Below, one piece after another: positions 45,197-58,029 of a stretch of DNA of 64,000 bases. The position numbers and the translations under genes are program-made. The DNA is taken from assembly GCA_019279435.1 (NCBI GenBank), contig JAAALK010000286.1, forward strand, positions 50,354,289 through 50,418,288, written 5' to 3'. The notes beneath the pieces are model-generated. The model was not told the DNA's origin and ran no database searches. It saw nothing but the letters and a program-made list of their open reading frames with translations. Positions within the stretch are counted from its first letter, which is position 1; each line of letters begins with the position of its first letter. The stretch is from Zizania palustris. Its lineage: Eukaryota; Streptophyta; Magnoliopsida; Poales; Poaceae.

Positions 45197-45336
45197 AGTA
45201 TGACATCTAGCTTGAAAGAATTTAGAGCTTCCACAAACTATAGCAAATCAATAGTTCAGATTACAGTGTGAACATATACAGTTCCTTATGATTATATACA
45301 CTGTAAAAGTATATTAAGGATTAAAGATGAACTAAC

Positions 45337-45470
45337 CAGATCAAAGCCACAGGATCTCAGTGGTGCGAGGTTTGGTACTTAAGTGGCGTGGGTTGACAGC
45401 CCTCTAACTGCAATGTAATCCAGTGATTCCTCCGTAAACCTTCAACACAGGAGCTTGTGTGGAGCAATAC
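45337..45470 (-). other. Candidate noncoding leader exon 2 of the FRS gene
   Basis: On the minus strand: acceptor CCTGGCAG before 45470 and donor GATCTG|GTTAGT at 45337. The size and position suit a leader exon joined to 43854. Needs transcript support. Confidence 0.5.
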
Positions 45471-46043
45471 CTGCCAGGACCCATGGCTACAAGGAGGACA
45501 GAGAAGTATGAGATGAGGGCAACCATAGGACTAGAGCACTGTTACAGTGCATTCTACTCCGTAGAATCGATCTTAACGATCAATTTCAAAGAGTAAATTA
45601 GTACTTTAATTGATCATATTTTAAGTATAATCGGTGAAAATGGTGGCGTGATGCAATTCTATACAAACATAACTAATGATATGAAATAGGCATAAATTTC
45701 CCAATTTTCACTAAAACAAGTCCATAAAACACTGATGCAACAATAAATAGGTAATTGCCACTAACTAAATATCTCTGTCACGAGCTCTAATGGTTGTTCT
45801 GCCTGCACTAGGGCCTAGGAGTTTCAGCTTGAGCCACATTCCATCTGGTCTCGGGATTGGGGATCAATTTTGGTCGCCAGAGCCCACAGCTTTCGATTTC
45901 TATCATGTTGGCTACAAAGTTTCCAAAACATCAAAAATCTGGAACTAAGAACAAAATCCTGCTTCGACGCTTAGGAAATCGACACCAGAGCATCAAACTA
46001 CCAGAGTAGAGAGGGCTAGCAGACACCCGCCGAAGTGGCAAAC

Positions 46044-46250
46044 CTTGCGCCGCGCCGCCGCGCCGCCGCCCAGCCCAGCCCTGCCGCTTGGCTCGGCGCC
46101 GGCCGTCGCAGGGGAGTATCTCCACGGCCCACCGCCCGCCCACCGCCGGCTCGCTACGCCGCTAGGGCACGGTCACGAGACCGCCTCAATGCCTCACTCC
46201 CGCTCACCCTCGCAGTAGGCGGCGGCGGCTAGCTAGGTCCTCCGCTCCTC
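46044..46250 (-). other. Candidate leader exon 1 and promoter-proximal region of the FRS gene
   Basis: GC-rich segment ending in the minus-strand donor CGCAAG|GTTTGCC at 46044. The start is not defined; 46250-46500 stays GC-rich and may be promoter. Confidence 0.4.
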
Positions 46251-46499
46251 CTCTTGACTCTTGAGCGGTCGCTGGCGAAAGCAAGGCTGACTTTTCCGCG
46301 CACAGGCCGTTGCCTGGCACCCCGGCCCCACCCGAATCCATCTGCGAAAAAACCCATCGCCCGTCGTACAAAAAGCCGGGCCGGTGACCACCGGTTCGCG
46401 GCTCGCCGGTCCGATCGCCCGCCGGTTCACCGGTCCGTTGAACCGCGGCCTGATGGAATGCGACCCATTGGATCCCCACCCGGCCCACCGTAGAAATCA

Positions 46500-47338
46500 G
46501 GCCCCCGCAGCCCTGCGCCTCACGAGAAGAAATTAGGAATATAATAAAAAATGTAATTTATACGTATTGTTATAGGATTCGCGTAATACTGTTAACTACG
46601 GACTCCGTTATATATTATAAAAATATTTTTATTTTTACACGTAAAATTTATATAGTTTTGATTGGTTTATAAAAATGCAGACTACCACATCAGTAAATTT
46701 TTCCGTTAAATCCAATATAAAATATGTCTTAATATGATATTTATTATATATTGTAGGTATTAATATACTTTTAAATTTGGGAAAATTTAAAATATTCAAC
46801 TAAAAAATCAAACCAATTATAATATAAAACGAAGTAATATTGTGCTATTGTTTTTAGTATATATATAATTGATTACAACGAAAACTTACAGTACAACGGA
46901 GACAAAAACAGACATACATACATATCTAGGTTGCATGACGTGTGGATCTGTTAACTGCTAGCTCCATTTCATATTTATAAATTTGAAGTCAAACTTTTTT
47001 ATTTTAATAAATTTCAGCAAAATATATATTAGCATACATAATATCAAAAAAAATCATATTATGACATTCTATTATAGACTTAATGAGTATATTTCGATAT
47101 TACAGTTGTTGATAACCAAATTTATTCACAAAAAAATCAAGTAACTCATGACACGTACGTAAGAGATCGAGGAGTACATTGGATCGATCGATTTACAAAG
47201 AGAAGACAAGACGTTCGATGTATCTCGCCAATGATTTTAAAGTAGAGGATATTTTGGTAAAAAACGAAGCTTCAACCGTCTTCCTAAATGAGTTCACATT
47301 CTCTAAATAATCTCTAATCTCTCTCGGACTTAAGATTA
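46500..47338. other. AT-rich intergenic
   Basis: No gene, RNA or clear repeat boundary recognised. Scattered AT-rich, MITE-like sequence. Confidence 0.4.
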
Positions 47339-47829
47339 TGATGTGTTTGGTTGAGCTGTAGATTCTGAAAAAGTTATTGTGAGTTGTGAAAAAATTATTA
47401 TGAGCTGTGAGTTGTAGAAAAATTGAGAAGTTGTTTGGTTATAATAGTTTTTAGATTTATATTTTTGGTAGTTCATAATATTTAGTTACATTATTAATAT
47501 GTAATTTTACATGTAAATCATTCTAATCATTAAATTTTGTAATATTTATATTAAAATTATATATTTTTAAATTACACTAAAATGATATATTTTACTAAAA
47601 TTTTACTTTTTCAGATTTTACATGAACTGATATGTTTTAATAGCATGGTAGATAATATTCATTCAAAATTTAACTGAAAAGCTGTGAAATCTGGGTTATA
47701 CCGGCTTTCAAATTTGTACTACGAGAATCTACAGATTCTGAAAAATCTGGGTGAACAAAAGAACTGTTTGATTTAGATTCCAGCTCCCAAGCTAAAAAAC
47801 TATTTCAAAAATCTAAACCAAATAAACTC
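47339..47829 (+). mobile_element. MITE, PIF/Harbinger-like, same family as 18166
   Basis: Starts TGATGTGTTTGGTTGAG and ends CAAATAAACTC, with TTA at 47336-47338 and 47830-47832. High similarity along its length to 18166-18641. Confidence 0.8.
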
Positions 47830-48299
47830 TTAGTTTAACCGGTCCCTATTTTTGTTCGTGCCTTTTTTTTTTACTCTGTATTTTTCTCTCCCCACGCATT
47901 ATTATATGTTGAACAATATATATTTGAAGGTACTATAACTTCACACAAAAATATTACTAATTATAGGTTGTCTTTGCCCTATTTAATAAATAAAGATCAA
48001 GATTATAAGAAAACGCCTATAGATGAAATTTATTGGAGATGCCTAGTCATGAATTCGTTATAACCAGTTAATTTGTATTGAAAACAGAGCAGTTTTTTTA
48101 AATACAGACAAAAACATAGAAAAAAACCTAAAAATAGAAAAAAAAAACTAGAAATACATGATTGTAAAAAACTAAGATATAATGATCAAAATGTTTGGCA
48201 TGGCATCTATAACACATCAACAAAAGATGAATTTCTTACTGTACTAGCTATACTGTGTTATAGATCAACAAAAGATGAATAATTAGCTCCCGGTTCATC

Positions 48300-49320
48300 G
48301 CGAAGGGAAGGGAAAAAAACGAGAAATGGCTTTGCAGGAAAACGTATGAAATGAACTACTTAAACAATACAAATAATTATATTTTCGGACGGAGCTTAGC
48401 CGATGTAGTCCAATGTGTAGGCTGGTGTGATGAGCGGTCAAAAGGCCTCCTCCGGGGAGAAAGGCGGTCGCACTCGCACCACTACTGGGGTAAAGCAACC
48501 CTCATTCATCATCAGCAGGTAGCTCGTCTTTCCAGCGAGCAAAAAGCTCCGCTGCCGCTGCACGCAGCCAACTAGCCAACCGTCCAGATCCGACAAGACG
48601 CTTCGTGCCAAAAGATACGAGATCCCGACGATCGAGTCGACTACTACGCTTGCTTCATGGCCGCGCTGCGCATGCATGCATTGCATTTGCATTGCTCACC
48701 CACTCGATCCGCAGAGCGACATGCAGGCTGCAGCCTGCCTGCGGCCTGCGGGGGGTGGCGCGCCGCGCGCCCCCACACGCGGAACGCGAGCGCGCGAGCG
48801 CGCGGCGGAGCGGGGGCGGTTTTGTTTCGACTCGTTCGCGCGGGCGCGGGTGGGCGGGCGCGGCGAAGACCTGCCTGCCCAGTCCCCCCATGTTGCGTGC
48901 CGCGGTGTCGACCGCTCCGCTAGCTGTCCATGCCGCGCGCGGAGGGTCGTGGGTTTGTCGCGCTGCGCGAGCGAGCGGCGGCACGAGACCACGTGCCGAC
49001 GCGCCAACCCATCCGCGCCGCGCCCGCGCCCACGCAGCCCGCGGCAGAAGGGGGCACATCGCGCGTGCAGGCGCGGCAGGGGGTTGAATTGAAGGGACGC
49101 AGCAGGGGGTCGGTCGGTAAAGCCGACGGGCTCACGGGCCCAGCCGGAGCATGCCATGGCAATGGCATTCAGACATGGGCAGAGAAAAGGGACGTCCTCA
49201 TCGGCGTGGTGGTCAGGTTTGACGACGGGAGCGAGCGCACTGTTGGTGGCGTTGTCGCCTCCCGGTTGGACGCACTCGGCGCCCACGAATACCGCCCTAG
49301 CTAACTAGCCGATCGAACCA
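48300..49320. other. GC-rich island without a supported gene
   Basis: 48620-49300 is strongly GC- and CpG-rich. Long overlapping ORFs occur in most frames on both strands, as expected from composition alone. None shows a domain I know. It may be an unannotated first exon, a promoter island or captured sequence. Confidence 0.4.
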
Positions 49321-49571
49321 ACAGCCCTGCAGCTCCCAAGTACCAACACGGGGCAGCTGCGACGCATTCGGCACTTCACCGTCAAATCGAGCATAACGAG
49401 TGAGGCCATGAGATCGACCATCTCATCAGCTCGTCATAATTTTCCTAACACGTAGCTCAAATTTTACGCAACCCAAAAATCACTGCAAGAACTAAACGGC
49501 TGCATTTACTGTTTTTTACGAGAGATATAACTGTTCGTTCAACACGTGTCGCACGAACAGCCAGTGACGAC

Positions 49572-49870
49572 GGTATGTACAATGGTAGTTTTGAAGTCTT
49601 TAAAATGAATATTTTATAAAAAAATCCTAATTTCACAGCAATAAATGATGAGAGATGCAAACCGTTTCTTGATGAAGAGAAAATAGAGCTTATGCTCTTA
49701 TGTATATTTAAGAATTTATGAGTTATAGTTATATACAAACATTAACTATTTTATAGACAATTAAATAGACAACTATTGTCTATATGTTGTATTTATTGAC
49801 TATTTAGTTGTTTGTGTTGTAAATTTCAAAAATCTATAGACAACAACTGTATATACCGTTGTACATGCCC
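49572..49870. mobile_element. MITE-like element
   Basis: Ends GGTATGTACAATGG and the complement of GGGCATGTACAACGG; interior AT-rich, with TAGACAA repeats. Target duplication not clear. Confidence 0.5.
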
Positions 49871-50772
49871 TAAGTCGATGACCACCGACTTTAATTCTAC
49901 TCAATTCCTAACCTTTATAAGTCAAGAGTATCTTATTTATTATTTTTATAGATATTATATTTTCAATAAATAACTTCTTCAAAATAAATTTGTATTCAAT
50001 GGTCTATCTCATCCCAATTTTCTTTTTTTCTTAAATATTGTGTACAACTGGTTTATTGCATCAGACTTTATTTCTCTATCACATCTCAATAAATTTATCA
50101 TCTCGTTCGGGCAACGCAGATCAACATCTAAGTTTCCATCGTAAATTTACCATTTAATAATTATAACTTTTAATATACATTAGGCTACCTATACAATCCT
50201 ATCCGGTTCCATAAAACGAAGGAGTTTTAGACTTATGTCAAAGTTATCTAAGACAAGCTATTTTATATTTTATTGTGTATTTTGAACGTCTATACTTCTT
50301 GTCCCATGTACTATCTTTACTTCCACACCGTATTTAAGAAAAATACACACTAATCAATTAATAGATTGTTATATTTAATATTATATCCAAAAGTACCTAT
50401 TTTCAGAAACTGGATAGAATATAGATTTAAACTAATAAGAACTTATTTGGAACGGAGTTTTTTTTAAGAAATTTAAAAGAATTTAGTTCAATTACTATAA
50501 AAATTCTATAAATTTTTTGCGTTTCAAAATAATCTTAAGGGCATGTTTGGGAGAAGGGGGTTAAACTTTAGTTTAAGCGCTAAAGTTTAGACTCTAAAAT
50601 AGAGGACTAAATTTTAGTCTCTTTTGTTGTTTAGATACACAGGCTAAACTTTAGCAATGAGTATACAAAAGACTCATTTACCCCTCCTTTTATCTTTTCC
50701 TTTTTTTGGCATCCACATGTTTAACAACAAAGATGACAATTAATGCATGATGATCATTTTTAGCACCATTTA

Positions 50773-51138
50773 GAGCCTGTTTGGAAGAGGGAGCTAAAGT
50801 TTAGCCCCCATTTTAGTCCTTGGGGAGCCAAACATGTGGGCTAAAACATGGGTGCTAAACTTTAGCCCCTTCTTTTTAGCCCCTCCAAAAAGTGCTTAAA
50901 GGGGCTAAATGGTGATAAAAGTAGTCCTCCTGTGTTAATTATCATTTTTGCTTTCAAACATGTGGATACTAAAAGAAGAGAAATGTAAAAGGAGGAGTAA
51001 ATGCGTCTTTTGTATACTCATTGCTAAAGTTTAACTCATATATCCAAACAACGAAAGATGCTAAAATTTAGTAATCTATTTTAGGGTCTAAACTTTAGCC
51101 CTTGGACTAAAGTTTGGCCCCCTCCTCCAAATAGACTC
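50773..51138. mobile_element. Inner Tourist MITE 1
   Basis: Ends GAGCCTGTTTGGAAGAGGG and the complement of GAGTCTATTTGGAGGAGGG, with TTA at 50770-50772 and 51139-51141. 366 bp. Confidence 0.8.
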
Positions 51139-51160
51139 TTAATCTCTTTTAGAGGACTAA

Positions 51161-51528
51161 GGCCCTGTTTGGTTCCTTTAGGGACTAAACTAAACTTTAG
51201 CCCCTCATTATTCACTTGACTAATTTGTAATCTCTACATGTTTGGTTATAGTGACTAAAGGTTATTAAAACAGTTAAAAAATGACCAAACTAGCCCTATT
51301 AAATGCCTACAGATGGTCTTTTTCCCACCCCGAGAGGCATTAATGAGGGGCAAACTATGTCAATAGTATCTTTTAGTCCCTTTTAGCAACCTCATGGGGA
51401 CTAAAAGAGACTAAACTTTAGTCTCTCTAAAGTTTAGTCCCTTTTAGTCATCATGTTTGACAATTTAGGGACTAAAAGAGACTAAACTTTAGTCTCTAAA
51501 GTTTAGCAAGGTGGAACCAAACACCCCC
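51161..51528. mobile_element. Inner Tourist MITE 2
   Basis: Starts GGCCCTGTTTGGTTCC after TAA (51158-51160) and ends GGAACCAAACACCCCC, followed by TAC (a decayed TAA). 368 bp. Confidence 0.75.
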
Positions 51529-51620
51529 TACAATTTAGCACCCAAATTTTAGCTTACCTGTTTGGTTCAAAAAAAATAAAATAGGGGTTAAACTTTAGGT
51601 CTCTTTTCCAAAAAGCCTAA

Positions 51621-51878
51621 GGCTCTGTTTGGGGGAGCTGCAGATTCTCAGAATCAACTAGTCTGACTATCTAGTTGGCTGGTTGGAGTAGTTAGCTGTT
51701 GGGTGGGTGAGTTTTATTCAGTGACATAGTGGGTAAATAAAAATCTGTAGAATCTAGAGAAGCTGGGGTTAACCAGCTTATCAACTATTAGACTTGAAGA
51801 GACTAATTGTTTCTGTAGATTTTAAAAATCTGAACCACCCAAGATGCTGTTTGGAGAGGATACTATCCCAAACAAGCC
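51621..51878. mobile_element. Adjacent Harbinger-type MITE
   Basis: Starts GGCTCTGTTTGGGGG and ends AAACAAGCC, with TAA at 51618-51620 and 51879-51881. 258 bp. The interior resembles the 25867 family (CAGATTCT, CTAGTCTG). Confidence 0.7.
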
Positions 51879-52646
51879 TAAGTAAATAAAGATCGTCGGG
51901 ACGACAAATAAAATGCCCTAGATCCGCCCGCTTCCCGGTAATAAACTAATCGGTGGCACGCGGACGAAATCCAGAGCATCCACGTCGCCACGTGGATTTG
52001 GCGCCAACAAGTACCACATGTTTAATTTCTGCACCTTTCGACTAAACTACCACCACTGATTCGACCACACTATCACAGTGGAGTAAATCACGTTAAGTTT
52101 TACCGGGAACGAACGAACGAACGCACGTACGTACAAGCTGGCTGCATTAGTTTTATATATATACGATTATAAATCATCATCTCTTGCATCATGATGCATG
52201 CACGGGTGTGGTTCGGCTCGTTGCCTGCAGCGTGACGGTCGATCGATCCATTTCCGATGCTGGTTACTACGGCTACTAGTGTCTAGTATATATAGTAGCA
52301 GTTGATTATAATTTATAATTCTCGTCCTGAGTCCTGATCAGTATGGTGATATGGTCTCGGTGGGAGAGCTAGCTAGCTCTCGTGCAGGAGAAACACGTGG
52401 TGGGGAACAGCGTTTATAGCCATTCCGGGTATAGGCCCCGTATGAGCCAAGGACACACTGGGTGCGTGTATCCGGAAATGGCAAGTAAGATCCCCGCTCA
52501 AATTAGTAACGCCGTGGTGGTGGAATCTGGAATGTTGGAATTGTTATGAAACTTGGGCTAAGAAATTAAACTAACCGGGAGTGCTCTGAGTAAATTAAGC
52601 TAGGCCAGCAAAAGAATTAATTAGATGTTGGTCTAGCTAGGACTAA

Positions 52647-52894
52647 GAACATGTTTGGTTGCTAGTCACTGTTTGTCAACAAAAATTGCCACATTTGCCT
52701 AAGGTGAGGTTATCAATTTTTTTGTCACACTTTGGTAAGTCTAAGGGAGTCTTGTTACATTTTTTTTAGTCATTGATATGCGGGGCCAAAGAGAATCTTG
52801 CCACAGTTTGTGGCAGCAACCAAACAATTATCAATACAGTTAAACTTATCTAATCTTAGGTGTGACAAAGTGTGACTGAGAACCAAATAACCTC
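52647..52894. mobile_element. Tourist-like MITE
   Basis: Starts GAACATGTTTGGTTG and ends with the complement of GAGGTTATTTGGTTC, with TAA at 52644-52646 and 52895-52897. 248 bp. Confidence 0.7.
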
Positions 52895-53120
52895 TAAATA
52901 AATAAAGTGTGGCTTAAGTAAATCTATTATAGTACTGTTACTTTATTGCTATGCTGAAATTTGCATATGAATATGAGTCATCCTTATGTATGCATATAAT
53001 TTCATAGCTTTATCTCCGTGGTTATTTTCATGCAGGGATTATTTGTGTTGTATACTTGTATGGGTGTGCATGCATGTATGCAGGGCAAAAGAACTTAACT
53101 CTTGTAGATATATAAAAATA

Positions 53121-53357
53121 GGGGAAGTATCCTGTGCATATGGTGCACATGTGAGATCTTCACCTTCAATCTGTAATCCAACGGACAACAGCTTCGCTGA
53201 AGGTTATCGCAAATGTAGCAAGGAACGAAGGGAGGTGGGAGGTGTTTTCTGCAAAATGATCTGGTAGAGCTGTTGTCCGTTGGATTACATATTAAAGGTG
53301 GAGATCTCACATGTGCACAATGTGTACGGCTAGACGATGTGCACATGATACTTCTCC
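53121..53357. mobile_element. Foldback MITE with long inverted arms
   Basis: Left arm from GGGGAAGTATCCTGTG and right arm ending ATGATACTTCTCC pair over about 75 bp. They share TAATCCAACGGACAACAGCT and its complement, and GATCTCACATGTGCAC. The loop is about 85 bp. Confidence 0.75.
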
Positions 53358-53844
53358 ATGAAAATATAAAATATGCAAGACCCTAAGTTGACATTACTTT
53401 CTGCAGTAAGTACCCCTACCCCATGAGTGGTTTAAAAAACCAAGATGTATGGGCAGGAGATGCACACCTTCTCAAAAGATTATGGTCAAAACACTACACC
53501 TACATAGCAACTCATTCAAGGGAAGTCAAAGCATTGCACTGCACTCTGCCTCGCCCTGTCTGTGCTGACCGCTGCAAATCCAGAATTGCAAAGATAGACG
53601 GGAGTAATTGCATTTGCATCGAGGCAGGCAAGAACAACTGAACAACTGAACAATTAACCGGATCAAAATTTATCGGACTGCACTGTCTGCACAGGCACAA
53701 CACAACAGCACGGTTCATCTCCTCCAGTGCCCATTGTGCTACAGTGCGAGTGGTGCCACTGCGGCTCCTACTCATAGCCATTGGGGCGCCCGTGCATCTG
53801 TGCCGCCCACCCAGCACACAGGCACAAAGTTGCAGCTAGCTCAC

Positions 53845-54001
53845 ATCGACCTAGCTAGCTAGCTAGCTAGCTACCTGAGCTCCCACGTCGCATGCACCCA
53901 GCTGCTGCTGCTCTCGGCCACACATCGCAGCAGCCGCAGCAGCAGGAGGAGGAGGAGGAGGAGGAAGAGGAGAGGAGAGGAGAGGAGAGGAGAGGAGACC
54001 A
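53845..54001 (+). promoter_or_regulatory. Low-complexity leader of the ZF-HD gene
   Basis: A GCTA microsatellite (about 53849-53872), then GCAGCAG, AGG and AGGAG repeats directly before the ATG. GA-rich tracts of this type are bound by BBR/BPC factors in plants; a role here is inference. Confidence 0.45.
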
Positions 54002-54688
54002 ATGGAGCAGCAATACCAGGAGAGGGCGAGGGAGGTGTACAGGGAGTGCATGCGAAACCACGCGGCGAAGCTGGGGACATACGCCAGCGACGGGTGTTGC
54101 GAGTACACCCCCGACGACGGCCACCCGGAGGGGCTGCTCTGTGCGGCGTGCGGCTGCCACCGGAACTTCCACCGGAAGGCGTTCCTCGACGCCGCCGCGG
54201 GGGCGGTGGTGGGAGGTGGCGCCGGGGTCAGCCCGCGCGTGCCAATGCTGCCGTCCCCCGGCGGCGGCGGAGGGCCGCCGGGGTACATGCACATGGCGGC
54301 GATGGTCGGCGCAGGCGGCGGCGACGGGCACAGCGCGGGGAGGCGGCGGACGCGGACCAAGTTCACGGAGGAGCAGAAGGCGCGGATGCTGCAGTTCGCC
54401 GAGCGGCTCGGGTGGCGGATGCCGAAGCGGGAGCCCGGCCGCGCGCCCGGTGACGACGAGGTGGCGCGGTTCTGCCGGGAGATCGGCGTCACGAGGCAGG
54501 TGTTCAAGGTATGGATGCACAACCACAAGGCCGGCGGCGGCAGCGGGGGCGCCGCCGCCGTAGGAGGCGCTCAGACGTCGTCGTCGACGACGAGGGGCGG
54601 CGGCGACGTAGGAGCTGGCTTGTCTCCGGCCATAGGTGGCGACGGCGAGGACGACGACGAGTTGAGGGGCCCTGAGATGTGCATGTAG
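54002..54688 (+). CDS. ZF-HD homeodomain transcription factor (228 aa)
   Basis: Plant-specific zinc finger-homeodomain protein, a nuclear DNA-binding regulator that dimerises through its finger. The finger spans about 12-59 (YRECMRNHAAKLGTYASDGC, then CAACGCHRNFHRK) with ligand candidates C16, H20, C32, C47, C50, H53 and H57. A Gly/Pro-rich linker follows, then the homeodomain at about 114-176, containing RRRTRTKF and VFKVWMHNHK with N174 as the DNA-contact Asn. The C-terminus is Gly/Ser-rich and acidic (EDDDE). Intronless, typical for the family. Position relative to actin and COX11 fits rice ZHD11, from memory. The start follows a GA-rich leader; no upstream in-frame ATG is evident. Confidence 0.95.
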   Translation: MEQQYQERAREVYRECMRNHAAKLGTYASDGCCEYTPDDGHPEGLLCAACGCHRNFHRKAFLDAAAGAVVGGGAGVSPRVPMLPSPGGGGGPPGYMHMAAMVGAGGGDGHSAGRRRTRTKFTEEQKARMLQFAERLGWRMPKREPGRAPGDDEVARFCREIGVTRQVFKVWMHNHKAGGGSGGAAAVGGAQTSSSTTRGGGDVGAGLSPAIGGDGEDDDELRGPEMCM

Positions 54689-57686
54689 TAGCACGTACGT
54701 CCGTCCGTCCGTAGCGGGGGGCGCCATTGCTAGGGTGAGATAATTCATAATTTGACTCTCTTTTTTTTGCATTTTTTTTTGCTTCCGCGAGTTGATTCTT
54801 AATTGATGATGACTAATTGTGCGTCATTGCGATCATTCAATGGTCGATTTTGTTGTAACACGTATCCAGAGGAGATGCTAGCTCGATAATTTCTCCCATC
54901 TTCTCTCTGGATTCACTGCATGCATGGTTTACTACGTACTGCACCATGAAATTTAAGCACATCTCTCAAGTATACATATGAACTATATATGCCTGTAAAG
55001 GCATGCTCATTTCATCATTTTCTTTATTCAACATCAAGCAGCAAGCTAAGCATGAATTATGCAAGGCAAGAAAGCCAAGAATAATCAAGATGGATAGATC
55101 AAGTTTGCTAGGACTGTAGCGCTAGCTAGTACGATTTGTTATATAAGTTAAGTTCTTTCCTGTAGAAAATATCGTTCCATTGCATTTGAAAGAAGCATTC
55201 GATTCTCGACGGAGAAGAGCTTCTGATGATACTATGCATACCTCGTGCTTTTAACGTATTCTATGTTCGTTTTTTTTTCTGTAGGTGCATTTTTTTGTCT
55301 ATAATAAATTTATGGTATGACTGGATTATTACTGTTGTACATCACTGTTTTTTTCGTAGTAAAATATCGAGCACCAGTAATTAGTTTCAGCATTTCCAAA
55401 TTACCCATTATAATTGCATACGGTACTGGATTAAACTTGTTTCAGTGATAAGTGCGTCGTTGCATCAAAATTCGTCTAAGTAATCGCGGTATGTAATTTG
55501 CGCATAAATTAACTGACAGGCCCAAAGAATTAACCAACAGAAATAAAACTTGTTTGACATTGTTTATTACCATGCATACGTATCCGATAATTAATTTACT
55601 GAGATAGCAAACGTGGCTAATTACAATAATATAGCTAAATTTACTGTAACATTGTAGCAACATGCAACTTTTACGAGGTTGTAAACTACTTCGGATGCTG
55701 CAACTTTGTGCTGTTTGGTTGACAACAGAAATAATATTATTTTTTTAGTACTAAGTAGCTTAGGGAGATTATAACAATTTGGCTTATTTTCTTCGTAAGT
55801 TGAAATAAATAAATCGACTTATTATTGTGGTAGCTTATTATAATTTAAAACGTAAATTATAATAATACAGTAAAGTAGTTCAACTCTACTTTTTATATAA
55901 GCTAGATTGTTATAATTATACATTTGTGTTTGGAATTAAAGCCTCAATTATTCTCGATTAAAAGAACGTGAACCGTCTCCTCTAGCTCAAGATTGCGTTG
56001 TTTTAAGAGATTTGGTTTCATCATGTGGACCTTCTGATTAAAGCATATTTACATACACATATAAAGCAAGTCCAATTTTGACCGAAAAGTGGCCGACATG
56101 TCCACGAACAGTAGTGTCGTACACTGTCCAGTGATCCAGTCCTTGGCGGTCAAATGGTCGAAATGGAAGGTAAGAATTGCTAAGTACAAGATGCTACGGA
56201 TCCAAACCAAGCAGATGTGATGCCCATGCCCTAGCTATGAACTTCTCGAAGAACCTGAACAGTTGAACCTGATGATAATGTACCATACCTCTGGGAGATA
56301 AGCTGATAAGCTACAGATGAAACAACTCATTCAGGAGGTATAGTTTATGCATGCTAAATTGTTTCGGGCATTCCAGCTAGGGTTCGAAATCTTAAAACAT
56401 ATAGTTAATGTAACAATCGTTGGAAGTTGGACACGTGACCCCCTTGTATCATGGTAGCTAATCACCACCTAAAATGTGCTTGTGCGTCACATCAGCTTGC
56501 AGCTGCCAGTCTTAAGCCTTTTGACTTGTCGCGAGCCATTTGACAGCCCTAATGAGCAGTAGTAATCCCCTTTATTTTCTATTATAATTTGTTAAACTTC
56601 TGCTTAAATAAATTTATCTAACTTTAACCAAAATTAAAAAAAATACTATATCAATATTAAATACGTATACCAGCAAACATATTTAATAAATTAAATTTAA
56701 TATAATAAATATAAATATATATTTCTATAAAACTGATAAAAATTTTAAAAAGTAAAATGACCCTAGTAGTCCTTCCGTTTAGTAGTTGAAAACTGTTTAT
56801 TAAAATTTCAATAAAATTTATGAAAAATACACCAACAATTATAATATAAAATTAAATAAATTTGATTTTTAAAAACAAATAACTTATAATATGAAATAAA
56901 TAGCAAAGGAAGTGAGAGACAATAGATTGCGTCCTCTCTCTCTCTATCCACCTCGCGACGCACGCATCGTCCAAAACTCCCAAGTCCAATTGCCCACCCA
57001 AAACAACCATGCAGAGGCAGAGAGGGACCAGAGAGACCGCGATGGCTGGCTGGCTGGCAGTCGGCACGCCGCGCGGCGGTTCTGCTTGCCGCCGCGCGCG
57101 GCGTCTCCGCGGCGCGCTCGTAAGCGGTCCCCCTGCTTTCCTTCCTTCTCCCGGCCCCCGCCCCGCGCATGCATGCATGCGTGCGTGCAGCGGGATCGGT
57201 ACGGCGGATTCGGGCGCCGGTGCCGCGCGCTTGGCGCGACGTGCTCACGCGCCAGCACAGCGCGGAGGGAGGTCGGAGGAGGGATATGGGTGCGGCTGCC
57301 GCGTCCTGGCGCGTACCGGCTGCGGCTACGTGCCGCGGCAGCGGCGGCCGGGGGGTAGGCGCAGATCCGCTCGTCTCGTGAGGGAGACACCAATAAAAAA
57401 AAAGCGTAGAGGACGAGGGCCATAAGATTCGCGGTGATCTTCTCTGCGATAAACTACGAGTCCGGGGGGACACATGGATTGCGACTTGTGATTAGCTGGT
57501 CGTCGATGGCTTCCTCCAAGATTCAGGAATTCAGGATGGGAGCTCGCACATGGACGCCTAGCTTAGCTAGCGTGCAGGGCACAGCTTCCCCTACAGGTAC
57601 AATGCACGGAGCCATTCCCGCCGCTAAACGACAGTTGCCATATCAAACGGCGACCATGACAGTACGACACGTCGTGTTTGGATTGG
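54689..57686. other. Intergenic between the ZF-HD gene and COX11, first part
   Basis: 3' UTR of the ZF-HD gene, then AT-rich sequence. 55710-55960 looks like a decayed MITE (CTGTTTGGTTGACAAC start). 56990-57430 is a GC-rich island with composition-driven ORFs and GCATGCATGC repeats, similar in character to 48620-49300. No supported gene. Confidence 0.4.
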
Positions 57687-58029
57687 GGTGTTTGTATCCG
57701 GGCTAAATTTTTAACCTTAATCATATCGAATGTTTATATATTATTTTAGAATATTAAATATAAATTATTTATAAAACAAATTCATAATTAAGGGATTATT
57801 CGTGAGACGAATCTAATTAACCTAATTACACCATGATTTGACAATATAATGCTCTAGTAAACATTTGCTAATTATTGATTAATTAGGCTTAATAAATTCA
57901 TTTCGTGAATTATCCTCCAATTTTACAATTATTTTTATAATTAGTTCACATTTAGTCTTTCAAATTGATGTCCAAACATCCAATGTGATACGTGATACGG
58001 GCTAAAATTTAACTCCTTATCCAAACACC
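57687..58029. mobile_element. MITE
   Basis: Ends GGTGTTTGTATCCGGG and the complement of GGTGTTTGGATAAGG. The interior contains ATTCGTGAGACGAATCTAAT, a sequence common in a rice MITE family. About 343 bp. Confidence 0.65.

Larger units (their letters stand above)
50539..51617. mobile_element. Nested Tourist MITE cluster (outer element)
   Basis: The outer element starts GGGCATGTTTGGGAG and ends TTTTCCAAAAAGCC beside TAA. It is split by 50773-51138 and 51161-51528. All share the ACTTTAG/CTAAAGTT repeats of grass Tourist elements. Part of a 1.3-kb block with no other content. Confidence 0.65.

Noticed and set aside
48605..49304. ORFs of 124-196 aa on both strands
   Set aside because: Composition-driven; overlapping in all frames; no recognisable domain, start context or splice structure.
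53863..54772. Minus-strand ORFs of 221 and 301 aa opposite the ZF-HD gene
   Set aside because: Shadow frames of the GC-rich ZF-HD coding sequence; the plus-strand frame encodes clear zinc finger and homeodomain motifs.
56808..57473. 221-aa minus-strand ORF and overlapping plus-strand ORFs
   Set aside because: GC-island artefact; the frame runs from GC-rich sequence into AT-rich intergenic DNA without coding character.
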